This document shows positions 1 through 6,259 of a stretch of DNA of 6,523 bases, piece after piece. This DNA is from an uncultured Actinomycetes bacterium (GTDB lineage: Bacteria > Actinomycetota > Actinomycetes > Nanopelagicales > Nanopelagicaceae), in contig CAIUHB010000186.1 of assembly GCA_903898855.1 (NCBI GenBank), positions 1 through 6,523 on the forward strand, given 5' to 3'. Each line of letters begins with the position of its first letter. The stretch's first letter is position 1. The position numbers were made by a program, and so were the translations under genes. The notes beneath the pieces are model-generated. The model had not been told where the DNA came from and ran no database searches. It saw only the letters and a list, made by a program, of their open reading frames with translations.

Positions 1-3000
1 ATCGCCTGGTAGCGCGCCCGATTAACTTTATTGATCTGGTTGAAAGCTATAGCGATGAGTTCTGGGTAAATGGTTCAGGGAAAGTCTCAAAGACTGTCGG
101 CGGTTCTTACACAGACACAATTACAGCCCTTGCGCTTCTATTGAAGGCTCCAAATCTAAAGCTGAAAGTTGTCAATCCTCTTGACAGCACTTTGCTTCCA
201 GGGGGTTGGGTGACAATTGAAAAGATTGATAGCCCACAATCTCGTCACTGGATTGGCAATGCCGATATCTATAATTCAAATCCAGGTATTACGGGATCTA
301 ACCTTTCTGAAACAGGAAACTACCTTCTTACAGTTAATCCACCGAACGGCAATGGAGCGATTGTTGGACTAGCAGCACGTCAATACCAATTAACAGTTGC
401 TGCTAACGACAGCATGACAGTTACTTTGGATGGCGTCCCTGTCACCGTTGATAATGGTCGATTCGTTCTCTCGCCTGCCACAGCCAATATCACGGCAAGA
501 ATTGTGAAAGCTGATGGTTCCGCTTTCGGCAATACAAATGGCCAGTGGGTGAATGCAAACCTTCAGAAGTTCAACCCGAATAACAACAATTGGGATTGGT
601 CTGATGTTTGGGCAAATGCAGATCAAGATGGCTACATCTCTATGCGTGTGAATGCGGCAGGTACGTATCGTTTACGTGTCGAACCAAATGGTGATCCAAA
701 TGCAACGATTACATATTCAACTGAATTTACTGTTTCAGTAGATCAGTTGAATGCGTTTAAAAAGGATTTCGGAAACCTTGTTCTAGCTGGACCTTCTATA
801 AAGGTTTCAGTTGCAACTGCAAGCGCGTCTTCAACTGCACTCACTTATGCGAGTATTGAAATTCGCAAAGATGGAAACTGGCTTGATTGGGTTAACACTC
901 AGGGTACTGGAGTAGCAGGAATCAGTCTCAAAGCTGAAGGAAGCTACGAATTCATTGTTAACCCACCAGGAGATCTTCAGGGAACGACTTCACGTAAGTC
1001 TTATAAGGTAACTGCTGTTAAGAACAGTGACGGCCTTATTGTTGCGACCGCAGTTAGTGGGACTGGTGTTTCTGTATCAAATGGAGTCACAACTCTCTTA
1101 CTTGGTACACCAACACTCACCGGAACAGTTCTTGCACCTTCACCAAGTACCACAGGTCAAGCCAATTCCCAGGTCTACGCCTACAACGTAACAACTGGGC
1201 AGGAAATGTGGGATTACAGCACAAATACCAATTCAAATGGTGCTTGGGCAATGTCCCTTCCTGCCGGAACTTACAAGATCTATGCGAAGACACCATGGGG
1301 TACTTCTACCTACGGCGGTTCAGACGGAGTAGGAAATGTAGTTGTTGATGCAACAGGCGTGGCAACTTCAGTTCCTGGAGGAGTAACTGCAACTGCATTC
1401 ACAATTCGATTGAAGGCTCCAACATGGTCAGGCGTAGTCAAGAATCCTGCGGGAACTGCAGTGGTTCCAAATGCTCGTATCTGTCTACGACTTTCTAACG
1501 TGTTCACATGTGTCAATGCAGATGCCAATGGCGCTTGGGCGCTCTCAGCTCCGCAAGGATTTACCAATTTCACTGGTACAAATCCGTATCTTGAAATCAA
1601 TGATGATTATTCTCGCCAATATCCGCAAAAGCGCTTTGATGGCATCACTGCAGTCAATGCCGCTATTGGAACATCTGGCACAAATATCAACTTGCAATTT
1701 TCTGACGCAAATACCCAAATCACAATTACTGCGGGTGGCTCACCGGTAGCTAATGTTTGGGTAACAGCGGAGCGCGATGGAGTTGGCTGGCTCGGTGGTG
1801 GATCAACTAATGCCAATGGTGTTGCAAAACTCAATATCACCGACCCAACGGCAGAGTTCAAGGTGCGTGTCGAACTCAATGGAAACCCAACAGTTTCAAG
1901 TTCATATGCAACAACAATGAAGACATTCACCAGCTCGGATATTGCTAGCGGTACTTCTGCTGGTGTATTTAGCGCAACTCTCGCTCTTTCAGAGCCAAAC
2001 TTCAAAGTTGTATTGCGCGAACCAACAAGTGATGGTTCTGTTGGTACTGCAATCCCGTATTCATGGATCGAGCTTTATAGCGACACCACAGGAATGTGGA
2101 TGGGTGGCGCTGGGACCGACGCAAATGGTTTCGCTTCATTCAAACTTGATGTCCCGCAGAGTGGATTGAATAACTACACCGTCACCGTGAATCCAGCATG
2201 GAACGCAGCAACAAACTTCAGCCGTCAGGCATATGCAGTTGCTGTCTCACCATCTGCTATCACAGTGATTAATAAGACAACTACAAATCCAATCTCAACA
2301 CAGAACGTCTCCGGACGAAGCGTCTACGCTCTCACATTGGGTACACCATCTGTTACTGGAGTAGTCGTAGATCCAAATGGAAATACTGTTCCAAATAGCT
2401 GGGTAGTTCCAATCGATGCAGTTACAAGTGAGTACTACTGGCAGCAAGGCGTTAACTCTCGCAATGACGGTTCGATCGGACTAAACCTGATCAATGGAAG
2501 CTACAAGATTGAGGCGAACGTGCCTTGGGGAACGAGTGACGTTGCTAAATCTGCACAGTGCTCTGTAACCGTCGCTGGGGGAACAATCTCTACAGGTGGA
2601 TCTTGTGTGCAAGTTGGCACCACAAAAACCGTTCGCCTTGCACTTCGTGCTCCAAATGTGACCTTTACTCTCAAGATCGGCGGCGTTGCAGTTGCCAATG
2701 CAAATATCGGAGTTGGTGCCGGCAAGTGGTACACAAATGCTCAATCAGATGCAGATGGAAAGGTCTCACTCTTTATTGATGCAGCGGCAATTCGTGATTC
2801 GAATGGCTTTACAACTGCCCAGCCACTCTTTGTTTGGGTAGATCCTCCATACGGTGGTGCAGTTGATATGGCTCGTTGGGATTGTCAATCAACGCAATCT
2901 AAGCCAATCTGTTCCGGACTTGTAAATGTGCCTGCAACAGGTGACTACCCAACGACTGTTCTTGGCAATGTGACGGGAATGTCTCCAAATACTCGAGTAC

Positions 3001-3902
3001 ATATTGTGCTCCCAGGAACGTCAACTAGCCTTCCAAATTCTTGGGTGACCGTATTGGCATTCGATCCAGCGCACCCTGAATATGGAAATCGTTGGCTCGG
3101 AGGAGGAAACTCCAATAGCAACGGATATGTCTCTATGAATCTAGAAACTTCTACAGTGCCAGCTAACTGGAAGTTTGCAATTGAAATAAATGCTCCTTGG
3201 AACCAGCGCCAGAGTTACGCAACAAATTTCGACAACAACTCAGGCAATGGATTCTCATGGGCAGAAATCACTAACCTCCCAAATAAGAGTCCAAAGACTC
3301 CTAATTTGACTGTCACCGTTAATGCTGCAAATGCAATCGCCAATAAGTTCGGTTGGATTGGTGTTGAAGAAGTTAACGGTTCTAACGTGACATTAAGTTG
3401 GGTTGGCGGGTATGGACTCAATGAAAATGGCGTTAGCTCGGTATTCCTCGCCGCTTCTAAGCGCTATCGAATCACCGCATATCCGGGTCCAGGCAAGTCT
3501 GGTGCCCGTACAGTCTGTCTTGTCTCAACTAACGCATCAGAAACCGTGACTGCGATCAGTGGTGGATGTCCTTCGGGAACCTTCACAACAGGTGCGGTAA
3601 CGGTCGCGCTCGACGGCGGAAACGTTGTAGGACTAGTCAAGCGTTCAACTGATTCTTCACCGCTTGTAGGGGCGATTGTCTACGCTAATAATCCAAATGC
3701 GGTAGATGAATCGACAGCTGTTATTACTTCTACAGGTGCAGATGGACGATACGGATTACAGCTAGATCCAACAAAGACTTGGACAATTAAGATTTTCCCT
3801 GTCGCATCACCTGGTGAAACTTTGGGTACTGCTTCACAAACCGGCGTTACTGCTCCGGGTAGTGGATCAATCACCAAAGACTTCACGATTGCGACTTCAT
3901 AA
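1..3902 (+). CDS. Giant surface/secreted protein of tandem carboxypeptidase-regulatory-like (transthyretin-like) beta units, 5'-truncated by the window
   Basis: The reading frame is open from the first full codon at base 3 to the TAA at 3900-3902, giving about 1,299 residues. The TTG at 141 is only an internal Leu of a repeated L-K-A-P motif, not a start; the true start and any signal peptide lie upstream. The visible protein is twelve degenerate beta units of about 90-120 residues. Each has a strand of the type (N/S)-W-(V/I)-x-x, a turn of the type (D/N)-x-(D/N)-G, a G-x-Y-x-(I/L/V) strand, and often a P-P, P-W-G or P-W-N turn. This resembles CarboxypepD_reg/Cna-B-like folds, known as stalk and adhesion modules. 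All eight cysteines fall in pairs inside single units, as expected for an exported protein with disulfides. Trp is unusually frequent, about 33 residues. There is no catalytic motif, LPXTG or C-terminal membrane segment. A stalk or adhesin role is inferred; the ligand is unknown. The next gene overlaps its stop by one base. Confidence 0.85.
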   Translation, partial: RLVARPINFIDLVESYSDEFWVNGSGKVSKTVGGSYTDTITALALLLKAPNLKLKVVNPLDSTLLPGGWVTIEKIDSPQSRHWIGNADIYNSNPGITGSNLSETGNYLLTVNPPNGNGAIVGLAARQYQLTVAANDSMTVTLDGVPVTVDNGRFVLSPATANITARIVKADGSAFGNTNGQWVNANLQKFNPNNNNWDWSDVWANADQDGYISMRVNAAGTYRLRVEPNGDPNATITYSTEFTVSVDQLNAFKKDFGNLVLAGPSIKVSVATASASSTALTYASIEIRKDGNWLDWVNTQGTGVAGISLKAEGSYEFIVNPPGDLQGTTSRKSYKVTAVKNSDGLIVATAVSGTGVSVSNGVTTLLLGTPTLTGTVLAPSPSTTGQANSQVYAYNVTTGQEMWDYSTNTNSNGAWAMSLPAGTYKIYAKTPWGTSTYGGSDGVGNVVVDATGVATSVPGGVTATAFTIRLKAPTWSGVVKNPAGTAVVPNARICLRLSNVFTCVNADANGAWALSAPQGFTNFTGTNPYLEINDDYSRQYPQKRFDGITAVNAAIGTSGTNINLQFSDANTQITITAGGSPVANVWVTAERDGVGWLGGGSTNANGVAKLNITDPTAEFKVRVELNGNPTVSSSYATTMKTFTSSDIASGTSAGVFSATLALSEPNFKVVLREPTSDGSVGTAIPYSWIELYSDTTGMWMGGAGTDANGFASFKLDVPQSGLNNYTVTVNPAWNAATNFSRQAYAVAVSPSAITVINKTTTNPISTQNVSGRSVYALTLGTPSVTGVVVDPNGNTVPNSWVVPIDAVTSEYYWQQGVNSRNDGSIGLNLINGSYKIEANVPWGTSDVAKSAQCSVTVAGGTISTGGSCVQVGTTKTVRLALRAPNVTFTLKIGGVAVANANIGVGAGKWYTNAQSDADGKVSLFIDAAAIRDSNGFTTAQPLFVWVDPPYGGAVDMARWDCQSTQSKPICSGLVNVPATGDYPTTVLGNVTGMSPNTRVHIVLPGTSTSLPNSWVTVLAFDPAHPEYGNRWLGGGNSNSNGYVSMNLETSTVPANWKFAIEINAPWNQRQSYATNFDNNSGNGFSWAEITNLPNKSPKTPNLTVTVNAANAIANKFGWIGVEEVNGSNVTLSWVGGYGLNENGVSSVFLAASKRYRITAYPGPGKSGARTVCLVSTNASETVTAISGGCPSGTFTTGAVTVALDGGNVVGLVKRSTDSSPLVGAIVYANNPNAVDESTAVITSTGADGRYGLQLDPTKTWTIKIFPVASPGETLGTASQTGVTAPGSGSITKDFTIATS
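3..140 (+). repeat. Tail of a further fourth-type repeat unit upstream of block 1
   Basis: The 46 codons before the first L-K-A-P motif end in a pattern F-W-V-N-G-S-G-K-V followed by a Thr-rich strand running into L-K-A-P. The end of unit 4 in the same protein has a matching layout, V-V-V-D-A-T-G-V-A followed by a Thr-rich strand into L-K-A-P. I read this as the end of another four-unit block, which means the repeat array continues upstream. The stretch is short and the match was made by eye. Confidence 0.5.
141..1409 (+). repeat. Four-unit super-repeat, block 1 (423 codons)
   Basis: It begins with L-K-A-P-N. Approximate units are 141-479, 480-797, 798-1115 and 1116-1409. Unit 2 has the stretch V-E-P-N-G-D-P leading to T-Y-S-T, which recurs in diverged form in unit 6 (V-E-L-N-G-N-P leading to S-Y-A-T). 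Unit 3 ends in L-L-G-T-P-T and unit 4 opens with L-T-G-T-V and later has Y-K-I-Y-A-K-T-P-W-G-T-S. Both motifs recur in units 7 and 8. There are no cysteines in this block. Boundaries are good to perhaps ten residues. Confidence 0.7.
1410..2642 (+). repeat. Four-unit super-repeat, block 2 (411 codons)
   Basis: It begins with L-K-A-P-T, and the 14 bases around this motif (1409-1422) are identical to 140-153 at the start of block 1. Approximate units are 1410-1712, 1713-2000, 2001-2351 and 2352-2642. Unit 5 has a Cys pair (codons at 1482 and 1509). Unit 6 carries W-L-G-G-G-S-T-N-A-N-G, closely matched by W-L-G-G-G-N-S-N-S-N-G in unit 10. Unit 7 ends L-T-L-G-T-P-S. Unit 8 opens V-T-G-V-V, contains P-W-G-T-S like unit 4, and has a Cys pair (2559 and 2604). 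Confidence 0.7.
2643..3899 (+). repeat. Four-unit super-repeat, block 3 (419 codons), ending at the stop
   Basis: It begins with L-R-A-P-N. Approximate units are 2643-2990, 2991-3305, 3306-3623 and 3624-3899. Unit 9, like units 1 and 5, carries extra residues between the D/N-G turn and the final strand, and has a Cys pair (2883 and 2910). Unit 10 shares W-L-G-G-G and S-Y-A-T with unit 6. Unit 11 shares a W-x-G-G-x-G-x-(D/N)-x-N-G pattern with unit 7 and has a Cys pair (3516 and 3567). Unit 12 opens V-V-G-L-V, the typical start of a carboxypeptidase-regulatory domain. It ends D-F-T-I-A-T-S where unit 4 has A-F-T-I-R-L-K-A-P, so the protein stops at a block boundary. Confidence 0.68.
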
Positions 3903-3904
3903 TG
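3900..3904 (+). promoter_or_regulatory. TAATG stop/start overlap (probable translational coupling)
   Basis: The TAA of the repeat-protein gene (3900-3902) shares its last A with the ATG of the next gene (3902-3904). No Shine-Dalgarno-like purine run is visible in the 20 bases before the ATG. Initiation is therefore probably by ribosomes finishing the upstream gene, which would tie the output of the two proteins together. The overlap is seen directly; the coupling is inferred. Confidence 0.7.
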
Positions 3905-6217
3905 CATAGAAGACTAGCGATAGTTTTATTTGCAGCTCTAGCAACCTTTGTAGGTGGTCTTCCCTCTGCATTTGCAGTGAATGCGCCGAATGCTCCTGCA
4001 AATGTATCTGCTTCCTCTAACAGTGCTGCAAATGCTCAGACAGCGGCGGGATCATTGGCAGTCACATGGCAGAAGCCAGTCGTGGATGCAACTCACCCTA
4101 TTCCGATTGCCTACATCGTTACTGCAACTGCAGGAACTGATGTTGTAACCGTGACCGTTCCTTTAGCTACCATCGCAACTACGGACTATTCCACGGTTGT
4201 CTCTGGTCTCACTGGTGGTACTGCCTACTCAGTAACAGTCACATCAAAAAGTTCTGAGAACGCAACGACAACATCTGCCGCGGTGAACGCAACCCCCATT
4301 ACTTCCCCTGGCATTCCTTCTGTAGTTTCTTCTGTTGCATCACCTGGTTCAGTAGCGCTTACATGGAGCGCGCCGAGTAATAATGGCGGAAGCGCCCTAA
4401 CTGGATACATAATTAAAGATGGTACCGGAGCGGAAACAGCAATCTCTGATGCTGCGGCGACTACTAAAACTTTCTCTGGCTTGAGTGCGGGAAGCACGGC
4501 AAGTTATTCGATACGTGCGAAGAACGCTAATGGAAATTCAGATTGGGCAGCATTTGCTGCTGCAACATTGCCCTCTGCGCCCGACAAACCTACGAGTGTC
4601 ACCGCAACAGCCGGCACTACTTCAATCACGGTGAGCTGGGTCGCGCCAACCATTACTGGAAATAGTGCGATCACAGGCTACAAGGTCTACCTATATGACA
4701 ACGCAGGAGCCGCAGTCGGTACGGCAAAAGCAGTCACAACAACTACAACGGAATTACTGAGTATCTCGGCAGGTACTTACACAGTAAAGGTATCTGCGGT
4801 AAACCTCGTTGGTGAGAGCCCGCTTTCTGCTGCTTCTCTTGCCGTCACAATTGCGGCACCATCAGCGCTTCTGGATAACACGCCAGTCTTTACGCCTGCA
4901 ACTTTGCCTAACCTGGTTATCGGGGGTACTCAAAGCGTTTCGGTGACAGTTCCATCGAGCGGCGTCGTAACAATCACCGCTACGGGTACTCCAACGGGTG
5001 TTTGTACATATGTAGCAGGAACACTTACGGCAGTAGCGGAGGGAACTTGTTCGGTGCGCGCAACCTCACCTGCAACAAGTACTTATGCAGAGGCAATTGG
5101 AACAAAAACTTTTACTATCACTAAAACTTTGCAGACAATTACATTTGCATCAATTGCGAATCAACCTTTACCAGGACCATTAACTGTCTCTGCTTCAAGC
5201 ACATCGGGCTTGACCGTATCTTTTACCGCATCAGGTAACTGCACTGTGAACGTACGAACTGTCAGCTTTACCGGTGAAGGAACTTGCACCGTGACTGCAT
5301 CTCAAGCCGGTGACACCTCATTCGCTGCAGCTACTCCAATTGTGCGTACCTTCTCAATCACTGCAGCCGCATCTTCAGGTGGCGGTGGTTCTTCAGGTGG
5401 CGGTGGTTCTTCAGGTGGATCATCGGCACCATCAATTGGTGGCGGCGGCGGCGTCGGAACTACGTGGTTCAATCTTTTTATTGCCAATCCTGATGACTTC
5501 TCGCAGCCATACTCTGGCGAAGCGTGTGCGCTCTTTATTCATCGTCTCAAAGAGGGCGATAAGGTCTATGGTCCGATATGTGCTACCAAAGCTGGAGCGC
5601 TAGATTATGAAGCAAATGATGGCGATTACCTTATTCGTACATATGACAAACTCTTTCCAACTTTCTATAAAGAGTACACAGCCAAAATCACCTTCGGATC
5701 ATTTGAAGTAACCGGTGCTGGGTATCGCGGTGGCTCTGTACCACGGCGTTCGATTACTGTGCTGAGAAAGAGTGAATACCCTTCAGCCACACCTTCACCA
5801 ACACCTTCGGCGTCACCAACTCCGAGTACGTCCCCAAGTGCCACTGCAAAGCCGAGCACGTCGCCCACTGCATCACCAACCCCAAGCGCAAGCCCCACAA
5901 CGCTTAGCGGCGTTTTTATCGGCGGCAAAGTAACCGGTGCGGTGAAGGCATCGACTTTGACTGCGGCATCGACCATAGTTTCACTCAAGCTTACTTCTAA
6001 TTTCCAAGCTGTAATTCCAACAGCAAATAAAGGTGAGAAAATTTCGATGACAATTAAGGACTCGCATGGGAAGAGTGTCATGGCCCCACCAATTACCGTG
6101 ATGAAGACAGGATCAGTAAAACTTCCTTCCGTGAAGTTCTCAGCCACCGGCAAGTACACAATCACAATCAAGACAGGTGCCAAGACCAAGGTCGTGAGCC
6201 TTACAGTCTCAAAATAG
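3902..6217 (+). CDS. Secreted multidomain protein: three FN3 domains, two Cys-paired Ig-like domains, Gly/Ser and Pro/Thr/Ser linkers, C-terminal beta domain
   Basis: 771 residues. The N-terminus is a classic Sec signal: M-H-R-R, a hydrophobic core at about residues 5-20, and A-F-A before a likely cut after residue 25. This supports the ATG start. Domains by eye: FN3 at about 27-132, 135-224 and 226-320, each with the early Trp (T-W, T-W, S-W) and a late Y-x-(V/I) strand. Two bacterial Ig-like repeats follow at about 327-409 and 411-488, each with C-x14-C and a G-T-C-(S/T)-V strand. Next are a Gly/Ser linker (about 489-521), a 105-residue domain (522-626) with a C-x17-C pair, a Pro/Thr/Ser linker (627-667) and a Lys-rich beta-strand C-terminus (668-771). 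There is no LPXTG, lipobox or C-terminal membrane segment. FN3 and Ig-like modules usually mediate binding or act as spacers; no catalytic domain is recognised. It probably acts outside the cell with the upstream repeat protein, but this is inferred only from the overlap and shared domain style. Confidence 0.88.
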   Translation: MHRRLAIVLFAALATFVGGLPSAFAVNAPNAPANVSASSNSAANAQTAAGSLAVTWQKPVVDATHPIPIAYIVTATAGTDVVTVTVPLATIATTDYSTVVSGLTGGTAYSVTVTSKSSENATTTSAAVNATPITSPGIPSVVSSVASPGSVALTWSAPSNNGGSALTGYIIKDGTGAETAISDAAATTKTFSGLSAGSTASYSIRAKNANGNSDWAAFAAATLPSAPDKPTSVTATAGTTSITVSWVAPTITGNSAITGYKVYLYDNAGAAVGTAKAVTTTTTELLSISAGTYTVKVSAVNLVGESPLSAASLAVTIAAPSALLDNTPVFTPATLPNLVIGGTQSVSVTVPSSGVVTITATGTPTGVCTYVAGTLTAVAEGTCSVRATSPATSTYAEAIGTKTFTITKTLQTITFASIANQPLPGPLTVSASSTSGLTVSFTASGNCTVNVRTVSFTGEGTCTVTASQAGDTSFAAATPIVRTFSITAAASSGGGGSSGGGGSSGGSSAPSIGGGGGVGTTWFNLFIANPDDFSQPYSGEACALFIHRLKEGDKVYGPICATKAGALDYEANDGDYLIRTYDKLFPTFYKEYTAKITFGSFEVTGAGYRGGSVPRRSITVLRKSEYPSATPSPTPSASPTPSTSPSATAKPSTSPTASPTPSASPTTLSGVFIGGKVTGAVKASTLTAASTIVSLKLTSNFQAVIPTANKGEKISMTIKDSHGKSVMAPPITVMKTGSVKLPSVKFSATGKYTITIKTGAKTKVVSLTVSK
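5372..5418 (+). repeat. 18-bp in-frame minisatellite encoding a Ser-Ser-Gly4 linker
   Basis: The unit TCTTCAGGTGGCGGTGGT occurs twice exactly (5372-5389 and 5390-5407), followed by 11 further matching bases (5408-5418), about 2.6 copies in all. It encodes S-S-G-G-G-G repeats in the FN3/Ig protein, and a second Gly run follows shortly after. The unit is a multiple of three, so copy-number change would alter linker length without a frameshift. It separates the Ig-like domains from the C-terminal half. Confidence 0.9.
5780..5902 (+). repeat. Pro/Thr/Ser-rich linker (41 codons)
   Basis: It encodes a low-complexity stretch of P-S, P-T, S-P and A-S dipeptides with a single Lys and no other charged, aromatic or large hydrophobic residue. 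It joins the Cys-paired domain to the C-terminal beta domain of the FN3/Ig protein. Such linkers in secreted actinobacterial proteins are extended, protease-tolerant spacers and frequent targets of Pmt-type O-mannosylation. Glycosylation here is only a possibility. The codons vary, so at DNA level it is not a clean tandem repeat. Confidence 0.85.
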
Positions 6218-6220
6218 CCA

Positions 6221-6256
6221 TAAAGTGAAAAGTTTGCTCGCTCATGACACACTTTA
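6221..6256. repeat. Weak 7-bp inverted repeat in the intergenic gap
   Basis: TAAAGTG (6221-6227) is mirrored by CACTTTA (6250-6256) with a 22-base spacer. It sits between the stop of the FN3/Ig protein and the ATG of the XdhC-like gene. The stem is AT-rich, the loop long, and no T-run follows, so it is a poor intrinsic terminator. It could be a chance match or a binding site overlapping the start of the downstream gene. Confidence 0.25.
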
Positions 6257-6259
6257 CGG

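Noticed and set aside
141..143. TTG at 141 as start of the repeat protein
   Set aside because: The frame is open upstream to the window edge with repeat-like protein sequence, no ribosome site precedes it, and the TTG is the Leu of an internal L-K-A-P motif that recurs at 1410.
1310..2005. Antisense open frames of 96 and 132 codons inside the repeat protein
   Set aside because: They lie wholly inside a well-supported coding frame with repeated domain motifs, and their products have no plausible domain or start context.
141..3902. CRISPR-like or mobile-element origin of the repeats
   Set aside because: The repeats are diverged protein domains of about 100 residues in one open frame, without spacers, terminal inverted repeats or transposase.
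5302..5487. Antisense 61-codon frame with a Pro-rich product
   Set aside because: It is the complement of the Gly/Ser linker codons; the Pro runs simply mirror GGT/GGC repeats.
6218..6259. Intrinsic terminator or promoter between the FN3/Ig gene and the XdhC-like gene
   Set aside because: No GC-rich hairpin with a T-run and no convincing -35/-10 pair at proper spacing; only a weak AT-rich inverted repeat is present.
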